In this document: positions 1 through 9,068 of the stretch, in pieces | How the letters are laid out: each line of letters begins with the position of its first letter | Position numbering within the stretch: position 1 is the stretch's first letter | Assembly (NCBI GenBank): GCA_964653555.1 | Contig: CAZZFT010000009.1 | Span: forward strand, 9,939 to 73,938 | Origin: JAHEJV01 sp964653555 | Lineage (GTDB): Bacteria > Myxococcota_A > UBA9160 > SMWR01 | Reading direction: 5' to 3' | DNA length: 64,000 nucleotides | Made by a program: the position numbers and the translations under genes | Notes under the pieces: model-generated | Told to the model about the DNA's origin: nothing | Databases searched by the model: none | The model's input: only the letters and a program-made list of their open reading frames with translations

Positions 1-702
1 CAGAAGCGCCGCGATCGCCGCCACCGTCAGCGGGACGAAGAGCAGGATCTCGCGCTCGTTGGAGCGGTTCGACTCGATGCGGAAGACCGGCACCCCGGAG
101 ACCCAGGCCGCGCGTCCCGCGACCTCCCGCCGGACCTGGTCGATCGTGGACTCGATCTCGTGACCGATCACCGGCTCGAGCAGCAGGTTGATCGCCAGGA
201 CCCGTCCGTCCGCGGAGACCAGGCTCCCTGGCGCCAGGCGGTCGCCGGCGAGCTGCTGGGGCACGCGGGCGAGAGCGGGATCCCCGGGCCGCACGACCTC
301 CGGCAGCACCGGATCGAGGCGCAGCGCGTCGTCGTCGCCCAGGCGGATCACCGGGACGGTGGCGAGGCTGTCCACCCGGCGCACGCCGGGCAGGTCGGCG
401 AAGCGCTCGGACAGCCGCGCGATCTCGCCGAGCAGCGCGGGATCGAAGGGCCGCTCGCTCTCGAGAGCCACGACCAGCACCTCGTCCCCCCCGTAGTCGG
501 CGAGGCTCTGCTGGTAGAACTGCCAGTCCGCACCCTCCTGGACCAGGATGCTCGCGGTGCTGGGATCGAACTCGAGGTGGGTCATTCCCGCAGCGGCGAG
601 CAGGGACGCCCCGAGCCAGCCCGCCAGGACCGTGCGCGGGCGGTGCACGCTCCCGCGCACCAGCCACGCCAGGAACGGGCCGGTCGGAGAAGCGGAGATC
701 AT
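1..702 (-). CDS. RND/MMPL-family transporter, N-terminal part
   Basis: The frame is open from an ATG at 702 through base 1, so the gene runs off the window. The visible 234 residues contain one N-terminal membrane helix (about residues 25-45), then a soluble periplasmic-type domain, and a second hydrophobic segment starting at the window edge. That is the layout of the first half of MMPL/RND exporters of lipids or hopanoids. The gene lies 18 bp downstream of an exported TPR protein on the same strand, so the two are probably co-transcribed. The substrate cannot be told. The family assignment rests on topology and general sequence character, not on a diagnostic motif. Confidence 0.7.
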   Translation of the reverse strand, partial: MISASPTGPFLAWLVRGSVHRPRTVLAGWLGASLLAAAGMTHLEFDPSTASILVQEGADWQFYQQSLADYGGDEVLVVALESERPFDPALLGEIARLSERFADLPGVRRVDSLATVPVIRLGDDDALRLDPVLPEVVRPGDPALARVPQQLAGDRLAPGSLVSADGRVLAINLLLEPVIGHEIESTIDQVRREVAGRAAWVSGVPVFRIESNRSNEREILLFVPLTVAAIAALL

Positions 703-720
703 CCCCGCGCGCCCGGTCGC

Positions 721-1698
721 CTAGAAGGCTCCAGCTCGCGCCACCCCGCTGAAGTCGATGAAGCCGTCGCGCGAGTAGCCGCACGCGAGCTCGGGCCGCT
801 CGAGCAGCAGGTCCGCGCTGCGCTGGTCGAGCGCATCGGTGCCCAGCCGCTGGGGCAGCTCGCGCGCGCGGGTCAGGGCGCGGCTTCCGCGCTCGAGCGC
901 GTCGCGGTCGTCGCGCTCCCGTCCGATGCAGGTCAGAACCACACCGAGCTCGAGGTTGTAGTCCACGCGATCGGGGGAGATCGCCAGGGCTTTCTCGATG
1001 TAGCCGAGCGCGCGGTCCTTGTCACCGTGGACGCCGATCATCCAGTCGAGCCAGGGCCAGTCGGGCAGCAGCCGGTAGAAGGCGGAAGAGGCGAAGTACA
1101 GGTTGCCGAGCGTGTGGTTCCACTCGTTGTCCGCGTAGGTCGGCTGGAGCGCGATCGCGCGGTCGATCAGATCGGCGATCGGCCGGGCCATCGAGGCCGA
1201 TCGCACCGCGCCGGACGAGGTCGCCAGACGTCCCATCGAGGACATCTTCCAGAACACGCACTCGCCGCACTGCGGGTCCGCCGCCAGCGCCCGGTCGGCC
1301 CAGGCGAGGGCTTCGGCGTAGGCCGCCTGGCGACCGGGCTTGTCCTCTCGCGGCATCCGCTCGCCCGCTCGCCAGAGATTGCGCGCGACGCGCCAGGCCA
1401 GGAAGGCGGAGGACGGATGCGCGCTCACGAGCGACTCGTAGCGCGCATTCGCCTCGCGCAGCGCCTCCTGCTCCTCGAGCGCATTGCCCTCGCGCCAGAG
1501 CGATAGCTCTCCCTCGTCCAGCCCCAGGCTGGCGATCGCCGCCGGCAGCACGGGGGCCTGCTGTGCGCGACCCGCTCCCGCGATCGCCATCAGCACCACG
1601 GCCCACCCCGCCGCCCTCCACCCGGCGCGGCGGGACCCACTCCTCGGAGCCTGCGCGACCGCCAGGGGCCGCGGGCCGGCATCGGTCGGGGTGGCCAT
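721..1698 (-). CDS. Exported TPR-repeat protein
   Basis: This is a 325-residue protein with an arginine-rich N-terminus and a hydrophobic stretch (about residues 26-45) ending in an Ala-Gly-Arg-Ala-type signal cleavage site. The rest is helical with tetratricopeptide-like spacing. One clear unit lies near residues 95-130 (ADRALAADPQCGECVFWK), and others lie near 165 and 230. I chose the ATG at 1698; an in-frame GTG at 1719 is the alternative. It probably acts as a periplasmic or secreted scaffold. The RND/MMPL gene follows 18 bp downstream, so it may be an accessory protein of that transporter, which is inference from position only. Confidence 0.65.
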   Translation of the reverse strand: MATPTDAGPRPLAVAQAPRSGSRRAGWRAAGWAVVLMAIAGAGRAQQAPVLPAAIASLGLDEGELSLWREGNALEEQEALREANARYESLVSAHPSSAFLAWRVARNLWRAGERMPREDKPGRQAAYAEALAWADRALAADPQCGECVFWKMSSMGRLATSSGAVRSASMARPIADLIDRAIALQPTYADNEWNHTLGNLYFASSAFYRLLPDWPWLDWMIGVHGDKDRALGYIEKALAISPDRVDYNLELGVVLTCIGRERDDRDALERGSRALTRARELPQRLGTDALDQRSADLLLERPELACGYSRDGFIDFSGVARAGAF

Positions 1699-1767
1699 GG
1701 AGGGCACACCGTACGCCACCGCCCGGCGGCTCGCCGGCCCGGCCCGGTCACCCCCGGGGAGGCCGAA

Positions 1768-2406
1768 TCAGGCCCGTTCCAGCCGCGCGCGGAGCTCCTC
1801 GCGCCACACCGCGGCGAGGGCCGGGTGCTCCGCAGCGCGTCGCAGGAGCGCCGCGTCCCCGGCCCCGCGCGCCAGCCCCTGCACGTCGGCCACCGAGAGG
1901 CCGTGGGGATCGGCCGAGACGCGCTCGATCGCATCCCCCGCGCCGATCTCGCCCTCCTCGACCACCCGGAAGTAGACCCCCGAGCGCCCGCTCTGGAGGA
2001 AGTGCTTGGGCAGGTCGACCCGCTGGTGTCGCGCCGCCAGGTTCTGACAGGGAATGCGCGGCTGGCTCACCTCGAGCACCGCGTCGCCGATCCGGAACCG
2101 GTCGCCGATGCCCACCTCCGACTCGCGCATGCCCTCGGTGCTGAGGTTCTCGCCGAAGGCGCCCCAGGGAAGCGCGGAGACACCCAGCCACTCGCACCAG
2201 AACGAATAGTGCTCGGCCGGGTAGGCGTAGACGGCCTTGTCGGCGCCGCCGTGCACGGTGAGATCGGCCTGGCGGTCGCCGGCCAGGTTGTGTCCGCGCA
2301 GCGCCACGCGCCCCGTCACCGCGTCCTTGAAGATCGCCGTGCGCAGCGTCCGATCGCGCCAGGAGACTTCGCGCGGCAGGCCGACGTTCACCGAGAGCAC
2401 CTTCAC
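1768..2406 (-). CDS. MOSC domain protein (YiiM-like)
   Basis: This is a 212-residue MOSC protein. It opens with the family signature KVLSVNVGLPREV and carries the strands DLTVHGGADKAVYAYP and FGENLSTEG. The Cys in RIPCQNLA (near residue 115) is the conserved MOSC cysteine. These proteins are related to the molybdenum-cofactor sulfurase C-terminal domain and are linked to Moco-bound sulfur or to handling N-hydroxylated compounds. The C-terminal about 45 residues form the small helical 3-alpha extension. The start is a GTG at 2406; upstream codons in frame are not protein-like. A second MOSC gene lies at 45304-45783. Confidence 0.85.
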   Translation of the reverse strand: MKVLSVNVGLPREVSWRDRTLRTAIFKDAVTGRVALRGHNLAGDRQADLTVHGGADKAVYAYPAEHYSFWCEWLGVSALPWGAFGENLSTEGMRESEVGIGDRFRIGDAVLEVSQPRIPCQNLAARHQRVDLPKHFLQSGRSGVYFRVVEEGEIGAGDAIERVSADPHGLSVADVQGLARGAGDAALLRRAAEHPALAAVWREELRARLERA

Positions 2407-2506
2407 ACGCGCCAGGCTAGCGAAGTGCGGTGCGGCCTCCGCGCTTCGCGGGGCGCTCGCCGAGCCCCTATCGTCTGGCCCCGTCCGCGCGCCGAGGTGC
2501 CCACCC

Positions 2507-3118
2507 ATGCCCCGCACCCTGGAGTTCTTCTTCGACTACGGGAGCCCCTACAGCTACATCGCGAACGCGTTGCTGCCCGGCCTCGCGCGGCGGTACGGCG
2601 CGCCGCTGCAGTATCGACCGATGCTGCTGGGCGGCGTGTTCCAGGCCACCGGAAACCGCTCGCCGGCCCAGGAGCCGATCGCGGCGAAGCGCGCCTACGG
2701 CGGGCTCACCCTGGGGCGCACCGCCGCCCACCACAACGTCCCATTCCGCCTGAATCCGCACTTCCCGATCAACACCCTCGCCTTGATGCGCGGCGCGGTG
2801 GCGGCGCAGCGAGCGGGGGTGTTCGACGCGTTCCACGCCGCGATCTACCCGGCGTTCTGGGCCGGGGGACGCGACCTCGGCGACCCGTCGGAGGTCGCCT
2901 CGGTGCTCGCGGCGGCCGGCGTCGACGCCGCCGCGCTCGCCGAGAGCGCGGCCCAAGACGAGGTGAAGCAGGCGCTGCGCGCCAACACCGACGAGGCGGT
3001 CGCCCGCGGCGCCTTCGGCGCGCCCACGATCTTCCTGGGCGACGCGATGTACTTCGGCGTCGACCACCTGCCCTACCTCGAGCGCGCGCTGGAGGAGGGC
3101 TCCCCCCGCTCCGGCTAG
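2507..3118 (+). CDS. 2-hydroxychromene-2-carboxylate isomerase / DsbA-fold protein
   Basis: This is a 203-residue thioredoxin-superfamily protein of the DsbA/kappa-GST type. It starts LEFFFDYGSPYSYIA, where the Ser in the GSPYSY motif replaces the catalytic Cys of true DsbA and is the residue that binds glutathione in HCCA isomerases. The late motif GAFGAPTIFLGDAMYFGVD holds the cis-Pro loop. HCCA isomerases act in naphthalene breakdown, but many relatives have other glutathione-dependent roles, and there is no naphthalene pathway here. The gene diverges from the MOSC gene with about 100 bp between them. Confidence 0.85.
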   Translation: MPRTLEFFFDYGSPYSYIANALLPGLARRYGAPLQYRPMLLGGVFQATGNRSPAQEPIAAKRAYGGLTLGRTAAHHNVPFRLNPHFPINTLALMRGAVAAQRAGVFDAFHAAIYPAFWAGGRDLGDPSEVASVLAAAGVDAAALAESAAQDEVKQALRANTDEAVARGAFGAPTIFLGDAMYFGVDHLPYLERALEEGSPRSG

Positions 3119-3169
3119 CCCGGGAGGGGTCCGCCTTCGCTCGGCTTCGGCTCGCTGCGCCTCGGCCGC

Positions 3170-4648
3170 CTAGCGACCGAGCGCGAGCACACCCTCCGCG
3201 TCGAGGCGCGCGGAGCGGCCGCAGAACTCCTCGCGCGTCATCGCGGAGGCGGCGTCGCGGTCGCTGACGTTGCCCCAGGCGCGCCGGCCGTCGGGCAGGC
3301 GGCAGGCGACGTGCGCGATCTCGGGCGCGCCGTCGGCGCCGTACATCACGCTGTAGGCCTCGATCGCCACGGGGCCCGTGTGCGCGAGGGCGACGCCTCG
3401 CTTCGGCAGCGCGTCCACCTCCGGCTGGGGCTCGACGTGGCGGAAGGGGCGCTCGGGAGGAGCGGTCGAGTACACGCAGAAGGAGTGCTTGCTCAGATAG
3501 CCGCCGTTGCCCGTGACCAGCCCGACGGCACCGGGGTCGTCGCGCAGCACCTCGGCCATGCGCGCGATGCCGTGCATCGTGTAGTTGTTCATGGGACCGC
3601 CGCCGAAGGTGAGGCCGCCGGTCACGGTGAGCGGCTGCGACGTGTCGAGACCCAGCTCCTGCGCCGACACCTGCACCGCGCTCGGGAAGCAGCTGTAGAG
3701 GTCGCGGTGGGCCAGGTCCTTCGCCTCGACCCCGGCGAGTTCGAGGGCGCGCCGGCCGGCGATCCGGATCGCCGGCGAGCGGTGGAGCTCCTCCCGCTCG
3801 GAGACGAAGAGATGGTCGTGGGCGTCGCTGGCGGCCCACGGGTAGACCCACTTCTCGCGCGGCACGCCCATGCGCGCCGCCATCTCCTCGTGGGTGACGA
3901 GCAGGGCGGCTCCCATGTCCACTCGCGAGTTCGAGTTCAAGAGCATCGGGTAGGGAAAGCTCACCGGCCGGTTCTCGGGACCGGGCGTGCGGATCTGTGC
4001 GGCGCTCTTGCGCTCGCGGATCCACGCGCTCGGGTTGCCCGCCGCCACGGCGCTGAACCCCGCCCACAGCTCCGAGATGCGCTGGAGGTGGCCCTCCACC
4101 GACTCGCCGCGCGCGGCGCGCAGCGCGATCTCGAAGATCGGATACATCTGGATCGGCTGGCGGATCCCGCGCGCGAGCTCGGCCTCGTGGGAGAGCACCA
4201 GGTCCTCGCCGATCGTCTCGTCGGGCGTGCCCGGGGCGGCGCTCCAGCCGGTGAGGCGTCCCCGCTTCGAGAGCTGCGCCCAGGTCCGGCCGCACTCGGC
4301 GCCGGTGAGCAGGGCGACGTCGAGGGCGCCGCGCTGGACGTCGAGGAAAGTGCGGCTGGTCGCGGTCTGGGCGTAGTTGCCGCCGTACTGGGTGAGGGCC
4401 GTCCGGGCGCTCGGGCAACCCAGTCGCTCCGCGAGGGCGCGACCCGGATCGGTGTAGCGCCACATCCCGCGCACCACGCGCACGGCCTCGGCCCGGGCGA
4501 GCCAGGCGCGGCTGCCGGCGTCCTCGGCGGCGCGCTGGCAGGCCAGGACCATCAGATCCAGGGGCTCGTTCGCGGCGTCGAGATCGTCGGTGCGCTGGAG
4601 CACCTGGGCGACGCCGACCAGGACCGGCACCCGGGTCTTCGCGCTCAC
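3170..4648 (-). CDS. Thiolase-superfamily acetyl-CoA acetyltransferase-like protein
   Basis: This is a 492-residue thiolase-fold protein of the SCP-x/acetyl-CoA acetyltransferase-like type. The N-terminal strand VPVLVGVAQVLQRTDDLD, the region around ALTQYGGNYAQ, and the C-terminal GLTFGGGPMNNYTMHGIARM and TGNGGYLSKHSFCVYST (which holds a candidate active-site Cys) are typical. The usual N-terminal nucleophile motif CxSG is not obvious, so activity as a classical thiolase is uncertain. The start is a GTG at 4648 whose GTGA overlaps the stop of the upstream hydrolase gene, showing translational coupling. A role in fatty-acid or sterol side-chain beta-oxidation is inferred. Confidence 0.75.
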   Translation of the reverse strand: MSAKTRVPVLVGVAQVLQRTDDLDAANEPLDLMVLACQRAAEDAGSRAWLARAEAVRVVRGMWRYTDPGRALAERLGCPSARTALTQYGGNYAQTATSRTFLDVQRGALDVALLTGAECGRTWAQLSKRGRLTGWSAAPGTPDETIGEDLVLSHEAELARGIRQPIQMYPIFEIALRAARGESVEGHLQRISELWAGFSAVAAGNPSAWIRERKSAAQIRTPGPENRPVSFPYPMLLNSNSRVDMGAALLVTHEEMAARMGVPREKWVYPWAASDAHDHLFVSEREELHRSPAIRIAGRRALELAGVEAKDLAHRDLYSCFPSAVQVSAQELGLDTSQPLTVTGGLTFGGGPMNNYTMHGIARMAEVLRDDPGAVGLVTGNGGYLSKHSFCVYSTAPPERPFRHVEPQPEVDALPKRGVALAHTGPVAIEAYSVMYGADGAPEIAHVACRLPDGRRAWGNVSDRDAASAMTREEFCGRSARLDAEGVLALGR

Positions 4649-5538
4649 GGGAGGTGGCGCCTCACGAAGGCCCCCGCCCGCTCGAGCGACTCGCGCCCCT
4701 CCGGAATCAGGTCGGAGAGACCGTGGAAGCCGTGGATCATCTCGGGCACGACCTCGAGCGTCACCGCCACCCCGTCGCGGCCGGCGCACGCGGCCAGGCG
4801 AGTCGAGTCGTCGCGCGTGATGTCGATCTCGCCACAGGACAGGAACATCGGCGGCAGCCCCGAGAGATCGGCGTGGATCGGCGAGAGCAGCGGATCGCGC
4901 ACGTCGCCATCGGGGCCGGCGTAGTCGCGGCCGCGCGCGCGGATCCAGTCCGGGTCCACGTAGGGATCGACGCCGCGCGGGTGGCGCGCCGAGTCGCCGC
5001 TCATCTCGAGGTCGTACCAGCCGGTCAGCCCGACGAAGGCGGCGGGCAGGGGCGACCCCTCGTCGCGCAGACGCAGCAGCAGCGCGACGCCGATCCCGCC
5101 GCCGCAGGAGTCACCGGAGACGACGATCCGGTCGGGCGGCGTGCCGCCGGCGAGGAGCGCGCGGTAGACCGCGTGGGTGTCGTCGAGCTGGGCCGGAAAG
5201 CGGTGCTCGGGAGCGAGCCGGTAGCCATAGACCACGGCGCGCGCAGCGAACGGGCGCGAGAGGCGGGCCGCATAGGGGATGTAGTGCTCGACTCCGGTCG
5301 AGACGAAGGCGCCGCCGTGCACGTGGAGCAGCACGCGGGTCGAGCCCTCGCTCTCCGGCGTGCCGATCCAGGCGGCGTCCACGCCGCCCAACGCCGTCCG
5401 CTCCACCGCCACGTCCTTCGGGTACTGGGTGGGATGGATGCGGTGCATCTTCTCCCGCACCAGCTCCGGCGGATCGCCGGGAATCGCCAGGCCCGGCTTC
5501 AACGCCTTGCGCAGCTGCTCGTACTGGGGGCTCGCCAT
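4645..5538 (-). CDS. Alpha/beta hydrolase (HSL/lipase-esterase family)
   Basis: This is a 297-residue esterase of the hormone-sensitive-lipase family. The oxyanion-hole motif HVHGGAF is near residue 80, the nucleophile elbow GDSCGG is near residue 150, and the acid and His follow (VPEMIHGFHGL near residue 275). The nucleophile elbow has Cys where the family usually has Ala, a mild variation. It hydrolyses short acyl or CoA-like esters in the cytoplasm; the substrate is unknown. The start at 5538 follows a purine-rich stretch, and the stop overlaps the GTG of the thiolase-like gene by 4 bp, so the pair forms an operon. Confidence 0.85.
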   Translation of the reverse strand: MASPQYEQLRKALKPGLAIPGDPPELVREKMHRIHPTQYPKDVAVERTALGGVDAAWIGTPESEGSTRVLLHVHGGAFVSTGVEHYIPYAARLSRPFAARAVVYGYRLAPEHRFPAQLDDTHAVYRALLAGGTPPDRIVVSGDSCGGGIGVALLLRLRDEGSPLPAAFVGLTGWYDLEMSGDSARHPRGVDPYVDPDWIRARGRDYAGPDGDVRDPLLSPIHADLSGLPPMFLSCGEIDITRDDSTRLAACAGRDGVAVTLEVVPEMIHGFHGLSDLIPEGRESLERAGAFVRRHLP

Positions 5539-5650
5539 CTCTTCCTCGCTCGTCGCGCGCCACGGCGCTGGGCGCGGCGGGCGATCATAGACGATCCGCG
5601 CGCGATCGGGCTGGACTTCACCCGGGTCACCGAGCAGACTGCCGACGGAA

Positions 5651-6328
5651 ATGATCTTCGATCTCCTGAGCGCGGCCCTCGGCACCTTCGTCGGCCTGCT
5701 TCCGATCGCCAACCCCTTCAGCACCGCGGCCGTGTTCGTGGCGGTCACGAAGCGCTTCACCGAGGCCCAGGCCCAGGACCAGGCCCGACGCGCCTGCATC
5801 TACATGGCGATCGTCCTGCTGGTCTCGCTGTTCGCGGGGGCGCTGGTGATGGAGTTCTTCGGGATCTCGATCCCGGCGCTGCGCATCGCGGGCGGGCTGA
5901 TCGTCGCGCGCATCGGCTTCGGCATGCTGAACCCCGAGCCCGAGGAGGACGTCGGCGAGACGGCAAAGGAGGAGGCCCTGCACATGGCCGACCTGGCGTT
6001 CACGCCCCTGGCCATGCCGATGCTGAGCGGCCCCGGCTCGATCGCGGTGACGATCGGCATGGCGGCGGGAGCCGAGACCGTCGGGGAGTACCTGGCGATC
6101 GCCTTCGGCATCGTGCTCGTCTCCTTCGTGTCGTGGTTGGTGCTGCGCAGCTCCCGTCGCATCGTCGCGCTGCTCGGCCCGACCGGCATGACGGCCCTGG
6201 TGCGGGTGATGGGCTTCCTGCTGGTGTGCGTCGGCGTGCAGTTCGTCGGACTGGGCGTGATCCAGGTGCTCTCGGACGAGCACGCGCTGCGCGCGGTGCT
6301 CGAGGGGCTGGACGCCGCCCGGCACTAG
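5651..6328 (+). CDS. MarC-family integral membrane protein
   Basis: This is a 225-residue polytopic membrane protein with six predicted helices. It starts in the MarC fashion with a first helix containing FVGLLPIANPFSTAAVF, and contains the central motif AFTPLAMPMLSGPGSIAVTI that defines the MarC/YhgN family. Despite its name, the family is not proven to be a multidrug exporter and its transport function is unknown. The length matches the family (about 200-230). It is divergent from the hydrolase operon, with 112 bp between the starts for both promoters. Confidence 0.9.
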   Translation: MIFDLLSAALGTFVGLLPIANPFSTAAVFVAVTKRFTEAQAQDQARRACIYMAIVLLVSLFAGALVMEFFGISIPALRIAGGLIVARIGFGMLNPEPEEDVGETAKEEALHMADLAFTPLAMPMLSGPGSIAVTIGMAAGAETVGEYLAIAFGIVLVSFVSWLVLRSSRRIVALLGPTGMTALVRVMGFLLVCVGVQFVGLGVIQVLSDEHALRAVLEGLDAARH

Positions 6329-6358
6329 CCCGGCAGGAGCCCGCGAGCGCGCGCTCCG

Positions 6359-7342
6359 CTAGTCGGACTCCGCCCAGAAGTCGTACCAGTTGAACCACTG
6401 GTACGGAGCGCGGAAGCACATCTGCTCCAGGTGGCGCACGAAGCGCCCGAGCATCTCCCCAACGACGACGTCGCGCTCGGCGCGCGGGACGCGACCCCCC
6501 GAGTAGAGCGGAGCGGACTCGACCCGGTAGCGGCCGTCGCCGATCCGGCGCGCGCACGCCACGATCACCGGGCAGCCGATCAGCGCCGCCAGCTGGAAGG
6601 GCCCCTCGGAGAAGCGCGCGGGAGCCCCGAGGAAGGGCAGCGAGCGCGCCCCGCCACCCGAGAGCGGCACACGATCGCCCATGATCGCGACGAACTCGCC
6701 TCGCTCGATCGCCGCGCGGATCTCGAGGGCCGAGCCCGACTCCTCCGGGCGCACGTGGATCATGCGCAGGCGCAGACTCGGGTTCAGGGTGGCGAGGACG
6801 TCGTTGATCGCCCGGGCGTTGTCGTCGTGGATCACGACGCTCACGGGCACGTCGGCGTCCAGGCAGATCGATCGCATCATGTCGAAGCAGCCGTGGTGCG
6901 CGCCGACGATCAGCGCGCCGCACTTGCCCAGGGCATTGCGGTTCGCGCCGCGGCCGTCGGGGAGGTGCGCGAAGTGTTCCTCGCCACGGTGCTCGAAGAC
7001 GAAGGCGTCGTCCACGCCCGCGAACACGCACACCCGGTCGAGGATCGCGACGGAGAACTCGAACACCTGCCGGTAGGTATCGATCCAGCCCGGCGGGTGA
7101 CCGAGGGCGGCGCGGCCTTCGGGTGTCGCACACAGCCGGTGTAGGTATGCGCGCGACGCCCGCCGCGCGGCCGGATCGGTGAGCACGAAGTAGGCGGCGA
7201 TCGGCCTCAGCAGCGCCTGCGCCGCGGGGCGTCCGATCCACCGGATCAGCCTCACCAGCAGGCGCAGGCTCGCCGCGGTGCCCCGTTCGGTCTTCGCCGT
7301 CCAGGGTGGACGGCCCACGGTGTCCGGCTCGCCGGAGGCCAC
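6359..7342 (-). CDS. LpxL/HtrB-like lysophospholipid acyltransferase
   Basis: This is a 327-residue membrane-associated acyltransferase of the LPLAT superfamily, close to lipid A late acyltransferases and to mycobacterial PIM acyltransferase-like enzymes. The H(x)4D catalytic motif is seen in GAHHGCFDMMR (near residue 147), and a downstream acyl-site block is EFVAIMGDRVPLSGGGARSL. It likely transfers an acyl chain onto a glycerol or lipid A-type acceptor at the inner membrane. I chose the GTG at 7342, preceded by GGGGG and 11 bp after the upstream stop; GTG 7318 is the alternative. It appears co-transcribed with the histidine phosphatase gene. Confidence 0.75.
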   Translation of the reverse strand: MASGEPDTVGRPPWTAKTERGTAASLRLLVRLIRWIGRPAAQALLRPIAAYFVLTDPAARRASRAYLHRLCATPEGRAALGHPPGWIDTYRQVFEFSVAILDRVCVFAGVDDAFVFEHRGEEHFAHLPDGRGANRNALGKCGALIVGAHHGCFDMMRSICLDADVPVSVVIHDDNARAINDVLATLNPSLRLRMIHVRPEESGSALEIRAAIERGEFVAIMGDRVPLSGGGARSLPFLGAPARFSEGPFQLAALIGCPVIVACARRIGDGRYRVESAPLYSGGRVPRAERDVVVGEMLGRFVRHLEQMCFRAPYQWFNWYDFWAESD

Positions 7343-7353
7343 CGAGACCCCCG

Positions 7354-8001
7354 TCAGGGCTTCCGGGCGACGGGGCACTGGTCGCTGATCTCCCCGAGGT
7401 CCTCGGAGCGGACCTCGAAGTGCGCCACGGGCGGGTCGCTCCAGTCGATCGCGATCACGAACACGGTGTCGTAGTCGCTGTTCTTCCAAGCGGGTACCGA
7501 CGCGGTGCTGCCGAGCCGCTTCAGCACCACCTCCGCGACGGAGACGATCTGGAGGTGCTCCCAGGCGACGTAGATCGTCGCGGACCGGTACGCGGGCGCG
7601 AGCAGCTCGTCGGCGAGCCGTCCGGGATCGTTGAAGGGAAGCTGGGTGTCGATCGGGAGCTCCAGGCGGATCGCCGTCGGGGCGATCGTGAGCAGGGGCC
7701 GGACGTAGTCGTAGCGGAGGCCGTCCCCGTGGATCTCCGTCGCCTTCACGGAGGGATCGGGGGCGAACACGTAGTCGGGCGCCGGGAAGTGCTCGGCGAA
7801 GAAGTCGGGGAGCAGCAGGGCGCGGTTGAGCCCGCGGCAGGTCAGCTGGCCGAGACCCTCGGGCGGCTTCTCGCCGTGCCGCACGATCACGATCGTCTCG
7901 ACGGGGACCCTCGACCGGGCCTCCTCGGCGCGCGCGGGAAGGAACGTCGTCGACGCGAGGAGGAGCGCGGTCAAGGCGATGCCGGAGACGGGGCGGTGCA
8001 C
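7354..8001 (-). CDS. Exported histidine-phosphatase-superfamily protein
   Basis: This is a 215-residue protein with a clear signal peptide (residues 1-25, cleavage after LPARA). It is followed by the histidine phosphatase signature IVIVRHGEKP (nucleophile His near residue 42) and a second catalytic region with IYVAWEHLQI, where the His is the likely second catalytic histidine. It would hydrolyse phosphate esters in the periplasm. It lies directly upstream of the acyltransferase gene. The usual second Arg of the family is not obvious to me, so substrate and activity are open. Confidence 0.75.
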   Translation of the reverse strand: MHRPVSGIALTALLLASTTFLPARAEEARSRVPVETIVIVRHGEKPPEGLGQLTCRGLNRALLLPDFFAEHFPAPDYVFAPDPSVKATEIHGDGLRYDYVRPLLTIAPTAIRLELPIDTQLPFNDPGRLADELLAPAYRSATIYVAWEHLQIVSVAEVVLKRLGSTASVPAWKNSDYDTVFVIAIDWSDPPVAHFEVRSEDLGEISDQCPVARKP

Positions 8002-8067
8002 GTCCCCAGACCTCTAGCCTTTCCCGGGAGCGGAAGGAAGCCGGCAGGGAGCCGGCGCGCTCCGGCG

Positions 8068-8520
8068 CTAGCGGCGGCGCAGACCCAGTGCGACGAGACC
8101 GAAGCCGAGCAGCAGCGCCGTACCCGGCTCGGGGACCACCACCACGCTGAACACGCTGTTGAAGGTCGCCCGATCGCCGGCGGAGAGCGTGAAGCGGTGC
8201 GTGATGCCGATGTCGCTGGAGGCGCCGGGTCCGGGAATCGACCCCGGGGCCACGCCTGCCGACTGGTTGTCGACGGCCGTGCCGAGCAGGCCCGCTACCA
8301 AGCTGTAGGGATCGCCGTAGAGCGACAGCGCGCCGCTGCCGTCGATCTCTCCGTTGTAGAGCGGGGTGGCCGGTGACGGTGCCCAGGGTGGCCGATCCCG
8401 ACCCGTTCGCGTCGGACACCGAGAGCGCCGACGACACGTACATCAGCGACGTGGGCAGCACCGGCAGCACCGGCACGGACACCGAAAGCGTGAAGGTCTG
8501 CGTCGGCGCACCGCGGCCGC
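8068..8520 (-). pseudogene. Remnant of a PEP-CTERM exported protein
   Basis: Two reading frames on the minus strand together look like one protein. Upstream, a Ser/Val/Thr-rich beta-type stretch covers about 8380-8515 (QTFTLSVSVPVLPVLPTS). Downstream, after a frame change near 8370-8385, the frame runs to the TAG at 8068 and ends in a complete PEP-CTERM sorting tag, VVVPEPGTALLLGFGLVALG, plus an Arg cluster. The signal peptide and start are missing: the sequence begins right after the stop of the AhpD-like gene. It is therefore a 5'-truncated, frameshifted relic. The tag implies that the host has an exosortase. Confidence 0.65.
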
Positions 8521-8991
8521 TCAGGGAGACCCCTGGCGATCCGGCGGCTGCAACCCGGCGGCGAGCGACAGCCGGTTCCAGGCGTTGATCGCCGCGATCG
8601 CGAAGACCAGTCCGGCCAGGGCCTGGGGCTCGAAGAGCCGACGGGCGGCGCTCCACGCCTCCCCGTCGAGCCCGCGCTCGGCGGCGAGCGTGAGCGACTC
8701 GCCGAGGGCGAGGGCGGCGCGCTCGCGCTCGTCGAAGAAGGGCACCTCGCGCCAGGCGCACAACACGTCGAGGCGCTGGGCGTGCTCACCGGCCTCGCGC
8801 GCCTCCCGGTGATGCATGTCCAGGCAGAAGGCGCATCCGTTCAGCTGGGATACGCGGGTGCGCACCAGCGCCAGCAATCGCGGCTCGAGACAGGCGCTCG
8901 CGACGGCGCCCTCGAGGTCGTTCATGGCGCGGTAGGCGTCGGGCAGCTCGCGAAACAGGTTCAGGCGCGAGATCGAGGGCTTCGGCGTCAT
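8521..8991 (-). CDS. Carboxymuconolactone decarboxylase / AhpD-like protein
   Basis: This is a 156-residue all-helical protein with the AhpD-type redox motif CAFCLDMHHREA (CxxC plus downstream His near residues 52-62), as in alkylhydroperoxidase D-like proteins of the CMD family. These use the Cys pair to reduce peroxides or relay electrons. The ATG at 8991 is clear and the length is normal. Its stop directly abuts a truncated PEP-CTERM relic, so DNA beyond its 3' end has been rearranged. Confidence 0.88.
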   Translation of the reverse strand: MTPKPSISRLNLFRELPDAYRAMNDLEGAVASACLEPRLLALVRTRVSQLNGCAFCLDMHHREAREAGEHAQRLDVLCAWREVPFFDERERAALALGESLTLAAERGLDGEAWSAARRLFEPQALAGLVFAIAAINAWNRLSLAAGLQPPDRQGSP

Positions 8992-9068
8992 GGGCCCGCA
9001 AGGTCGAATGCCGCCGCGGCGCCGACAAGAGCCACATCCGCTTCGCGCGACGGGTCCACCCGCCGCCG

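Noticed and set aside
160..1506. A long plus-strand open frame over the TPR and RND genes
   Set aside because: It mirrors GC-rich codons of the minus-strand genes, has no motif, and the minus frames show signal peptide and family features.
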